DNA of 50,338 nucleotides, taken from Acetobacteraceae bacterium. GTDB taxonomy: Bacteria; Pseudomonadota; Alphaproteobacteria; Acetobacterales; Acetobacteraceae. The position numbers and the translations under genes were made by a program. Under the pieces are notes generated by a model, which saw only the letters and a program-made list of their open reading frames with translations, made no database searches and was not told the origin of the DNA. The stretch is from positions 551 through 50,888 of the forward strand of contig DNXO01000167.1 in assembly GCA_003506895.1 (NCBI GenBank). The letters are read 5' to 3'. Shown here piece by piece: positions 14,930 through 21,599 of the stretch (the first letter of the stretch is position 1; each line of letters begins with the position of its first letter).

Positions 14930-16447
14930 ATGGGGAATCCCCCAACAGGCTATGCGAGCTATTTACAAAGATACGACCTAATTATTGCGGCGTTCGGCGC
15001 GTTCCTGATCATCTTTGCGACCGGTCTATGGCTGGTCGGGCGTTACGGCAGTCCGGTGCCGTTCTGGGATGAATGGGATGGCGAATACGCACACGTTTTT
15101 CGTCCCTTTCTAGACGGCACACTCACATTAAACGACCTGCTGGCCACCCAAAACGAACACCGCATTCTGCTGACCAAGTTGATAGCGCTGGCGATACTCA
15201 AGATCGGTGGCCGTTGGGACGTAATCGCCCAGATGGAATTAAACGCGGCGATACATGCTGCAACCCTTGTGATGATCGGCCTGTGGCTCGCAAAAACGGC
15301 ATCAAAACGATATGGTCATGAGGCATCCCTGCTCCTCATGATGTTCATCGCCGTGGCTGGTGCCATCCCATTTGGGTGGGATAATACCTTGATGGGATTC
15401 AATACTCATTTCTACTTATATATTGCGCTATCGATCGGCTGCATCAACCTGCTCGTAGGCGCAACGGCATTCTCGCCGCAATGGTGGGCTGGCGTTCTGG
15501 TAGGGGTAATATCGCTATTTACTCTCGCGGGCGGCGCACTCTCCCTTTGCCCACCACTTTGCGTTATGGCACTGCAAATGCTGCGCGGACAGCGCCGAGG
15601 GACAAAGGAGATCGTCGGCATCTGTGCATTGGCCGCACTTACCGCATTGTTAGTGACGACGGTACCCGCGGTGGCATCCTCGGCCCCTTATCGGGCGCGT
15701 TCGGTTGGACAGTTCCTTGACTGCCTGAAGGCGGTGTCAGCTTGGCCACTCCCCCCGCAACGGTTCTTTATAACTCAAGGGGTGCCGTTTCTGGCCTTCG
15801 TCACAATCGTCGGCACCGCGCCTTGTCGCTCCGATAGGCGCTGGCGCCTGGTGGGTGGGTTGGCGTGGCTGGGGATGCAGATGGCGCTGGTGGCGTATTC
15901 ACGAGCGGCAGCACCGCTAGAATCCCGCTATACAGATTTTTGGATTGCCGGGCAGGTCGTTGGTTCGGCAGCCGCGATGTCGTTGTTGTACGAGAAGCGG
16001 TTCGGATGGTTCGGGCGGTGGCCCCTGTTCTTAGCCGTTGGGGGATGGTTCTTAATTCTACTAAAAAACTTCGTATCGACGGCCCGGCATCAGTTGCCCG
16101 AAGCCATTCACACCCGATGGTTCAAATCCTTGCTCCAAGAAAGCTACCTGCGCGATTACCTCGCAACTGGGAATCCTGAAGCGTTGTCAGATCATCAGTG
16201 GATGCATCTGCCCTATCCAGACCCTGTTCAGCTTCGGCATTACCTCGATGAGCCGCACGTCAGGGCCATCCTACCCCGCGCTGTGGGTGGTTCCGCGCAG
16301 GAAAGCTGGCTGGCACATGCCGATGCTGGATTCATCGCGGCAGCGCAACCCTTGTTCCTCTTGGGGGCGATCATGCTTTTCGGTGTGATTCTGATCAGTG
16401 CGCGCCGTCTATTGATAAATCGTTCGCCGCTGGTTCGGGTTAACTGA
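14930..16447 (+). CDS. Polytopic membrane protein, possible GT-C-type glycosyltransferase
   Basis: 505 residues with about nine to ten membrane helices: one at 17-37, then a run of pairs between 85 and 310, one near 335-375 and a last one near 470-490. The first external loop carries FWDEWD (45-50) and NEHR (75-78); acidic residues in the first long loop are the catalytic signature of GT-C glycosyltransferases using polyprenyl-phosphate sugars, so that role is plausible but not shown. A polar loop of about 90 residues precedes the last helix. ATG follows GGAG at 6 bp. Codon use and base composition are clearly poorer in G+C than the flanks, with an IS remnant directly downstream, so recent transfer is likely. 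No partner genes of surface polysaccharide synthesis are nearby. Confidence 0.75.
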   Translation: MGNPPTGYASYLQRYDLIIAAFGAFLIIFATGLWLVGRYGSPVPFWDEWDGEYAHVFRPFLDGTLTLNDLLATQNEHRILLTKLIALAILKIGGRWDVIAQMELNAAIHAATLVMIGLWLAKTASKRYGHEASLLLMMFIAVAGAIPFGWDNTLMGFNTHFYLYIALSIGCINLLVGATAFSPQWWAGVLVGVISLFTLAGGALSLCPPLCVMALQMLRGQRRGTKEIVGICALAALTALLVTTVPAVASSAPYRARSVGQFLDCLKAVSAWPLPPQRFFITQGVPFLAFVTIVGTAPCRSDRRWRLVGGLAWLGMQMALVAYSRAAAPLESRYTDFWIAGQVVGSAAAMSLLYEKRFGWFGRWPLFLAVGGWFLILLKNFVSTARHQLPEAIHTRWFKSLLQESYLRDYLATGNPEALSDHQWMHLPYPDPVQLRHYLDEPHVRAILPRAVGGSAQESWLAHADAGFIAAAQPLFLLGAIMLFGVILISARRLLINRSPLVRVN

Positions 16448-16505
16448 CAAGAAGATCGGTGCCCTTAATGGAGCCATGTAGCGATCCGAGTGGAAGTGAC
16501 GAAAT

Positions 16506-17000
16506 ATGGGCAACATTCCTGACAGTCGGATTCCCAACAACCACCCACTGCGGGTGATCCGCGGGCTGGCGGACGAGGCGCCGGCGGCACTGAACAAAGA
16601 ACTTGCCACGCTGTATTCCGAGAACGGCCGGCCTTCGGTACCGCCTGAGCAGTTGTAGCGCGCTTTGCTGCCGCAAGCGTTCTACTCGATCCGGTCGGAA
16701 CGCCAGCTTATAGAGCAACTGAATTACAACCTGTTATTCCGCTGGTTCGTCAGTCTGTCCGTCGATGAGCCGGTCTGGGTGCCGACGGTGTTCAGCAAGA
16801 ACCGCGACCGGCGGCTGGACGGCAACATCGCGGCGACATTCCCTTCGGCGGTGCTGAACCTGCCGCAAGTCATGGGCCTGCTGCCGGACGAACATTTCTC
16901 GGTCGACGGGACGCTGATCAAGGCCCGGGTTTCGATGAAGAGCGTCCGTCGCAAGGATGGCACCAACGAACCGCCTGCGCGGCTGCTCGCGACAGGATGA
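16506..17000 (+). pseudogene. Disrupted IS transposase (IS1182/IS5-like)
   Basis: The frame from ATG 16506 reads NHPLRVIRGLADEAPAALN, RPSVPPEQL, then an in-frame TAG at 16656, and resumes RALLPQAFYSIRSERQLIEQ, NYNLLFRWFVSLSVDEPVW, TVFSKNRDRRL and DEHFSVDGTLIKA before stopping at 17000. These blocks are the conserved N-terminal half of transposases of the IS1182-type DDE family; the SVDGT Asp is the first catalytic residue. The C-terminal half with the remaining acidic residues is absent, and the internal stop replaces what is normally Leu. It cannot encode an active transposase. Confidence 0.85.
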
Positions 17001-17149
17001 GTCTGTCCAGAGTGTGCTCCAAGGCCCGGTAAGCAGCTTTCGGGCATGCCGAAAATGCGCGACTTCGGCCATGGAAACCAAAAATCGGTACGCAGGCAAA
17101 GGACTTTTGTTTTGAAGGAGGCTTTTCAGCGGCCTGTTAGGGGATTGGG
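16506..17149 (+). mobile_element. IS remnant, including probable right-end terminal sequence
   Basis: Besides the broken transposase, the stretch GGCTTTTCAGCGGCCTGTTAG (near 17120-17140) resembles the right terminal repeat of this IS type. No matching left end was found before 16506, so the element is truncated or decayed on that side and internally deleted after codon 165. The exact right limit is approximate. The second 26-bp repeat begins a few bases further on. Confidence 0.55.
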
Positions 17150-17153
17150 TAGT

Positions 17154-17179
17154 TCAATCGAGAATCCCAAAAGCGACCG
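17154..17179 (+). repeat. 26-bp direct repeat, copy 2
   Basis: Same orientation as the copy at 14767-14792, 25 of 26 bases identical, start-to-start distance 2387 bp. It lies right after the IS end. Sequence beyond the 26 bases differs between copies. Confidence 0.85.
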
Positions 17180-17209
17180 CTTTGCGAGGGGGGGCCAAGG
17201 GGAGGGGCC

Positions 17210-17243
17210 GTCCTGACCACCCAAACCGGCGATCGGTCAGGAC
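17210..17243. other. Inverted repeat downstream of the deacetylase-family gene
   Basis: GTCCTGACC (17210-17218) and GGTCAGGAC (17235-17243) pair perfectly over 9 bp with a 16-nt loop, 55 bp past the stop of the minus-strand gene. No U tract follows on either strand, so at best a processing or Rho-dependent end structure. Confidence 0.45.
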
Positions 17244-17298
17244 GGTCAGGGTGATCAGATACAAATCGCAGCGGCGAATCAGCTAACGCGACCGTCCC

Positions 17299-18177
17299 CT
17301 AACGACCGCCGCCTGTCTTGAGAAAGGCGCGCGCATGCGCCGCCGCCGCGGCTCGGGTGCCGATCCAGACGCCTTCGAGCGCCTTGGTCTGCCGCATGAT
17401 CTCGTCGAACACCCAGGCGCCGGCGGGGCGGCCATAGACATGCGTGTGTATCGTCACGTCAAAAAACAGCGGCCCGGTTTCACGGTCCAGGCAGGCGCGG
17501 ACGGTATCCTCGAATTGTTCGAGCATTTGCCGCGCGTTGTTGCCGTACCGGACAGCACTCGGCAGGTCGTTGATGTCCATGGTCAACGGCAGGCCGACAA
17601 TGTCGCCGCTGGCGTAAGTTTCGAGATAGGGCAGATCGTCGTCGTTGCAGTCGCCCTGATGCTGAAAACCGGCTTCGGCGAGCAGGGCGGCGTGGATCGG
17701 GCTGCCGGTGCCGCGCGGGCTGATCCAGCCGGTAGGCTGCTCGCCGGTTACATCGGCGATCAGCCCGGTGGAACGGCGGATGTTCTCGCGCTGCCCGGCC
17801 TCGTCGAGATAGATCGGAATGACGTCCATGCCGTAGGAATGGGCGACGATCTCGTGTCCGGCCGCGTGAATGCCGCGCACGGTCTCGGGCCACTTTTCGG
17901 CCAGCACGCCGTTGACCATCACACTCAATGGAATCTGGTGGCGGCCAGCGATCTCCAGTGCCCGCCAGATGCCGCGTGTCGGCCCGTACAGGCCCCACGA
18001 CGCGGCATTGACGTCGAAATGACCGGGCTTGAGCGGGTTGCCCATCGGGCCGATTCCCGGCGTCTGCCCGTCGGACCAGCCTTCGTAGGCGACGTTGAAG
18101 ATCACCCCCACCCGCTGCCCGTTGGGCCAGCGGAAAGAGGGGCCGAGACGCGTGATCGAGATGCGATCCAGAGACAT
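17299..18177 (-). CDS. Polysaccharide deacetylase-family hydrolase (PuuE/allantoinase-like branch)
   Basis: 292 residues with the NodB-type barrel: RVGVIFNVAYEGW for the first strand, GILRALEIAGRHQIPLSVMVNG-like helix and strand around 70-95, EIVAHSYGMD with the metal-site His near 115, WISPRGTGSP near 150 and HTHVYGRP near 245. The Asp-Asp pair typical of chitin deacetylases is not clear at the first strand (NVAYEGWSDG), which fits the cytoplasmic branch acting on small amides and cyclic ureides rather than on polysaccharide. There is no signal peptide. It follows the FAH-family gene by 64 bp on the same strand and ATG 18177 has AGGA upstream, so both form one unit under the divergent GntR promoter. 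Confidence 0.83.
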   Translation of the reverse strand: MSLDRISITRLGPSFRWPNGQRVGVIFNVAYEGWSDGQTPGIGPMGNPLKPGHFDVNAASWGLYGPTRGIWRALEIAGRHQIPLSVMVNGVLAEKWPETVRGIHAAGHEIVAHSYGMDVIPIYLDEAGQRENIRRSTGLIADVTGEQPTGWISPRGTGSPIHAALLAEAGFQHQGDCNDDDLPYLETYASGDIVGLPLTMDINDLPSAVRYGNNARQMLEQFEDTVRACLDRETGPLFFDVTIHTHVYGRPAGAWVFDEIMRQTKALEGVWIGTRAAAAAHARAFLKTGGGR

Positions 18178-18241
18178 TGCTGCGTTATCCTGAACAGGGC
18201 AAATTTGCCAGTATGTGACGCGTGGATGGCGGGGGGCGGCG

Positions 18242-19084
18242 TCAGGCCGCGGTAACCGGATTGCTTAGCCGCCCGATCCCGTCGATCTCGATCGTGCAGA
18301 CATCGCCTTCCCGCAGAAAAACCGGCGGCTTGCGCGCATAGCCGACGCCGGACGGCGTTCCGGTGATGATCACGTCGCCCGGTTCAAGTGTCATGGCTTC
18401 CGAGAGGATCTCGATCAGGCGCGGCACCGGGAAAATCATGTCCGACGTATTGCCGTCCTGCATTGTTGTTCCGTTGAGCTGACAACGGACGGATAACCCC
18501 TCCGCTCCGGGCGGCAGTTCGTCGGCCGTCACGACTGCCGGGCCAAAAGCGCCGGTGGCGTCGAAATTCTTGCCGATCGTCCATTGGCCGGACTTGCGCT
18601 GGAAATCGCGAACCGATCCATCGTTGAAGCAGCTATAGCCGAACACATAGTCGAGCGCCTCGGCCCGCGGGACGTTGCGTGCCGTGCGGCCGATGATGAT
18701 CGCCAGTTCGGCCTCATAGTCCAGTTGCGGCGAACACGCAGGGACGATGAGTGGCTCGCCATCGGCGATCAGCGACGTGCCGGCGCGCAGGAATACAGCC
18801 GGGTAGTCGGGAATCGGATTGCCGCCCTCCTTGGCATGCTCGCGATAGTTCAGGCCGATGCAGATCGTCTTGCCAGGGTTGGGAACCGGCGCGCCAAACC
18901 TGACATCCCCGCGCGGATACACCGCCCCGCGCGACACCGTCCGCCCCTGCATCAGCGAGACGATCACCGCGCGCACATCGTCGCCCCCGTCCGCGCCATC
19001 CACGGCAGAAAGTTCAACGACCACCTCCCCTTCCAGGGCCGCCGGCCGCCACCTCGCATCCTTCCAGAACGTCACTAAACGCAT
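18242..19084 (-). CDS. Fumarylacetoacetate hydrolase-family protein
   Basis: 280 residues. The FAH-family C-domain contains CIGLNYREHAKEGG, PAVFLRAGTSLIADGEPL, the metal-binding DYEAELAIIIG, GYSCFNDGSVRDFQ, GKNFDATGAFGPAVV, and the end block EPGDVIITGTPSGVGYARKPPVFL. Relatives hydrolyse or decarboxylate 2-oxo-acids with a C-C bond beta to the keto group (for example acylpyruvases, 2-keto-3-deoxysugar acid dehydratases, hydroxymuconate enzymes). It is the first gene leftward from the divergent promoter; operator copy 1 lies 10 bp before its start codon. Together with the symporter across the promoter it suggests uptake and breakdown of an organic acid. Confidence 0.9.
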   Translation of the reverse strand: MRLVTFWKDARWRPAALEGEVVVELSAVDGADGGDDVRAVIVSLMQGRTVSRGAVYPRGDVRFGAPVPNPGKTICIGLNYREHAKEGGNPIPDYPAVFLRAGTSLIADGEPLIVPACSPQLDYEAELAIIIGRTARNVPRAEALDYVFGYSCFNDGSVRDFQRKSGQWTIGKNFDATGAFGPAVVTADELPPGAEGLSVRCQLNGTTMQDGNTSDMIFPVPRLIEILSEAMTLEPGDVIITGTPSGVGYARKPPVFLREGDVCTIEIDGIGRLSNPVTAA

Positions 19085-19093
19085 GTCTCACCT

Positions 19094-19163
19094 TTGTCGA
19101 TAATCACATTGACATGCCATGTATTATCGATAAAATATCAACACGCAACAGTTTTATCGACAA
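19094..19163. promoter_or_regulatory. Three operator copies at exact 30-bp spacing in the FAH/gntR divergent promoter
   Basis: The decamer TT(G/A)TCGA(T/C)AA occurs at 19094-19103 (TTGTCGATAA), 19124-19133 (TTATCGATAA, a perfect palindrome) and 19154-19163 (TTATCGACAA). Start-to-start distances are both exactly 30 bp, close to three helical turns, so bound dimers would lie on the same DNA face. Copies 1 and 3 hug the ribosome sites of the two divergent genes and copy 2 overlaps both core promoters. Most likely binding sites of the GntR/FCD protein encoded at 19173. Confidence 0.72.
19109..19148. promoter_or_regulatory. Overlapping divergent promoters
   Basis: Plus strand (gntR): TTGACA at 19109-19114, 16-nt spacer, TAAAAT at 19131-19136. 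Minus strand (FAH gene): TTGCGT at 19148-19143, 16-nt spacer, TAATAC at 19126-19121. The middle operator lies inside both, so one bound repressor would block both directions. Confidence 0.5.
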
Positions 19164-19172
19164 AAGGGCGAT

Positions 19173-19874
19173 ATGGATAAATCCGGGGAAACCGTCGGTT
19201 CAGCCAAGACCCTGGCCACGTATGCGGTCGACAAGTTGCGCAGCGACATTCTCAACGGCATGCAACCGCCCGGAGGGCGGCTGGGAATCGATGAGTTGAA
19301 GCGGCAACTCGGCATCGGCGCCTCCCCGTTGCGCGAAGCCCTCAACCAGCTCGCCGCCGAGGGACTGGTCCACAAGATCGACCAGCGTGGCTTTCGTGTC
19401 GCCAGCGCCGATCGCGCCGAACTGGCCGATCTGATCGAAACACGCTGCCTGATCGAGGGTGCCGCCCTGCGCGCCGCCATCGCCCGGCTCGACGCCGAGG
19501 CGGAAGAACGCATCGTCGTGGCCCATCATCGCCTGTCGCGTGTGTCGCGTTCGCTGGCGAACGATCGCTTCATCTCCAATCCGGCCTGGGATGAGCTGCA
19601 CATGGCCTTCCATCTCGCGCTGATCGCCGCATGCGGCGCGCGCGAGCTGCTCGACATCGCCAGAGGCCTGCATCAGCGCGCCACCCGGTTCCGCAACATT
19701 TCCAACAGCGTCGGCTGGAAGCAACGCGAGGTGGGTGCCGAGCATGAGGCGCTGGTGCGGGCGGTGCTGGCCCGCCAGCCCGACGAAGCAACGCACCTGC
19801 TGGAAACACACTACCGCAGAACCGCGGAATTTCTCGATCTACGGCAGGTCGAGAAGAAAACCAATAACAAGTGA
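19173..19874 (+). CDS. GntR-family regulator, FadR/FCD subfamily
   Basis: 233 residues. N-terminal winged helix about 15-80: YAVDKLRSDILNGMQPPGGRLGIDELKRQLGIGASPLREALNQLAAEGLV is the textbook GntR block, with SPLREALNQL as recognition helix. Residues about 90-220 form the FCD effector domain (LIETRCLIEGAALRAA, HMAFHLALIAACG, EHEALVRAVLARQPDEATHLLETHYRR), whose Asp/His residues often hold a metal and an organic acid ligand. It lies divergent from the FAH gene and 7 bp before the symporter gene, hence a local repressor released by the transported acid or a metabolite is likely. Confidence 0.92.
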   Translation: MDKSGETVGSAKTLATYAVDKLRSDILNGMQPPGGRLGIDELKRQLGIGASPLREALNQLAAEGLVHKIDQRGFRVASADRAELADLIETRCLIEGAALRAAIARLDAEAEERIVVAHHRLSRVSRSLANDRFISNPAWDELHMAFHLALIAACGARELLDIARGLHQRATRFRNISNSVGWKQREVGAEHEALVRAVLARQPDEATHLLETHYRRTAEFLDLRQVEKKTNNK

Positions 19875-19881
19875 AACGGAC

Positions 19882-21231
19882 ATGAAATCGCTATCGAACA
19901 AAATCTATCTTCAGGTGATTGTCGCCCTTGTGCTCGGCGCGGCATTTGGTGAATTCGCGCCGGGTTTGGGATCGGATCTCAAATTCCTTGGCGATTTATT
20001 CGTCAAACTGATCCGGGTGCTGATCGCGCCGATCATCTTTCTGACCATCGCCGTTGGCTTCGCCAGGATGTCGGACCTCAAGAAAGTCGGCAAGGTCGGC
20101 ATGATCGCGGTGATCTATTTCGAGGTGATCACCACCTTCGCATTAATACTGGGCCTGCTGGCAGGCAATCTGCTGCAGCCTGGAGCGGGAATGCATATCC
20201 GCCCGGAAAGCCTGGATGCCTCGGTGGCGCAATCTTACGTCAAGTCAGCGCATGGTTTGGGGTTCCAGGAGCAGATCCTCGGCATCGTGCCGAACACCTG
20301 GATGAGCGCCTTCGTCGGCGGCGAAGGGATCCAGGTGCTGTTCATTGCACTGATCTTCGGTCTGGGCATGACGCTTGCCCGGCCGCGCCCGGAAGCGCTG
20401 GCGCATGTCTTCGAGGAGGCATCGCGTGTGATGTTCGTCATCGTAGGCTTCGTTATGCGCTTCGCACCCGTCGCCGCCTTCGGTGCCATGGCGTTCACTG
20501 TCGGCAAATACGGACTGCACTCACTGCTTCCGCTGGTGCTGATGGTTGTGACCACCTACGCCACCTCCATAGTGTTCGTCGTGGTGGTGCTCGGCACCGT
20601 CTGCCGGCTGATCGGAGTGCCATTGGGCCGGCTGCTGGCTTACACCAAAGAGGAAATCCTGATCACACTCGGCACCTGTTCGAGCGAGGCAGTGATGCCG
20701 CAGATTTTCCGCAAGCTGGAGGCGCTGGGCTGCTCCAAATCCTCGGTCGGTCTGGTGTTGCCGGCAGGCTTTGCTTTCAATCTGGACGGCACCTGCATCT
20801 ATCTCACGCTCGCGGTGGTCTTTCTCGCCCAGGCGATGGACCTGACGCTGAGCTTTGCCGACCAGCTTGGCATCATTCTCGTCCTGATGGTGATGACCAA
20901 GGGTGTCGCCGGCGTGGCAGGCATCGGCTTCGTCACGCTCGCCGCCGCGCTCTCGGCCCAGGACAGCAAGATTCCGGTGGCGGGGCTGGCGATCCTTGTC
21001 GGGGTGGACCGCTTCATGCAGGAATCGCGCGCCGTGGTCAGCCTGATCGGTAACATCGTCGGCACCGTGGTCATCGCGGTGCTGGCCGGTGAAGCCGACG
21101 TCGCGGTACTGCGCGAGCGGCTGCGAAATCCTCCGCCGACCGCCGATCTGCTCGCTTCCACCCCGGCTGGGGGCGAGCCAGCCGTCTCCGCCCCCTCGGG
21201 CGGCCCGGCAGCCGCCGCCGGGGCTCGCTGA
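19882..21231 (+). CDS. Dicarboxylate/amino acid:cation symporter (DctA/GltP family)
   Basis: 449 residues from ATG 19882. Membrane helices start at once (IYLQVIVALVLGAAFGEF) and the family core is present: ITTFALILGLLAGNLLQPG, FIALIFGLGMTL, the reentrant-loop serine motif as GTCSSEAVMPQIFRKL, and the substrate/cation helix GFAFNLDGTCIYLTLAVVFLAQA followed by TKGVAGVAGIGFVTLAAAL. These match C4-dicarboxylate and glutamate transporters, which import organic acids with Na+ or H+. The C-terminal tail (about 415-449) is Ala/Pro-rich and cytoplasmic. It sits 7 bp after gntR and is probably co-transcribed, tying transport to the FAH and deacetylase-family enzymes. Confidence 0.92.
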   Translation: MKSLSNKIYLQVIVALVLGAAFGEFAPGLGSDLKFLGDLFVKLIRVLIAPIIFLTIAVGFARMSDLKKVGKVGMIAVIYFEVITTFALILGLLAGNLLQPGAGMHIRPESLDASVAQSYVKSAHGLGFQEQILGIVPNTWMSAFVGGEGIQVLFIALIFGLGMTLARPRPEALAHVFEEASRVMFVIVGFVMRFAPVAAFGAMAFTVGKYGLHSLLPLVLMVVTTYATSIVFVVVVLGTVCRLIGVPLGRLLAYTKEEILITLGTCSSEAVMPQIFRKLEALGCSKSSVGLVLPAGFAFNLDGTCIYLTLAVVFLAQAMDLTLSFADQLGIILVLMVMTKGVAGVAGIGFVTLAAALSAQDSKIPVAGLAILVGVDRFMQESRAVVSLIGNIVGTVVIAVLAGEADVAVLRERLRNPPPTADLLASTPAGGEPAVSAPSGGPAAAAGAR

Positions 21232-21307
21232 TCGAACCGGCCGAACCACCGGAGAACGTAATGAAGCCGTAGGCTCTTACACCACGCCAACGGGCACGAT
21301 CCCAAAT

Positions 21308-21337
21308 AGTCCCTCGAGGCCCGTCGCTTGAGGGACT
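21308..21337 (+). terminator. Strong hairpin after the symporter gene
   Basis: AGTCCCTCGAG pairs with CTTGAGGGACT over 11 bp (one G-T pair) around an 8-nt loop, 77 bp past the symporter stop. There is no U tract, so it may be a 3' end protector or a Rho-dependent end rather than a strict intrinsic terminator. Confidence 0.45.
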
Positions 21338-21464
21338 GATAGGGGCGGGAGTTAGCCGAAAGAAGAAATTCCACCTTGGAACAACACACAAACCCAAGAC
21401 CTCCGTTAGACGGTGCGGCGGGTTCTGCACGTGTAACGCTCTGACTGGGGTTTGGGGGTGAGCT

Positions 21465-21483
21465 TGACGCAGCGTCTGCGTCA
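21465..21483. promoter_or_regulatory. Short palindrome upstream of the flavin monooxygenase
   Basis: TGACGCAG-CGT-CTGCGTCA is a perfect 8+8 inverted repeat. Its place about 115 bp before the monooxygenase ATG would suit an operator; no regulator gene is adjacent. Confidence 0.35.
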
Positions 21484-21599
21484 GGCGGCAACCCCGCACG
21501 GTCGGCGCCGGGCCGCATGAATGGACACTGGTCGAAATGCCTGCATACTCACCAGTAGGCGCCTTCCAGCACAAAAAATGCCGCCCGGAGCAGACCAAG

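Larger units (their letters stand above)
21232..21599. other. 368-bp intergenic region between symporter and monooxygenase
   Basis: No gene seen. It contains a strong hairpin just after the symporter (21308-21337) and a short palindrome (21465-21483) about 120 bp before the monooxygenase start. The rest shows no recognisable coding pattern. Confidence 0.6.

Noticed and set aside
14767..17179. 26-bp repeats as a composite transposon or target-site duplication
   Set aside because: Target duplications are 2-14 bp, the repeats carry no terminal palindrome, and only one damaged IS lies between them on one side.
17210..17243. Intrinsic terminator for the deacetylase-family gene
   Set aside because: Perfect stem but a 16-nt loop and no U tract on the minus strand; recorded only as an inverted repeat.
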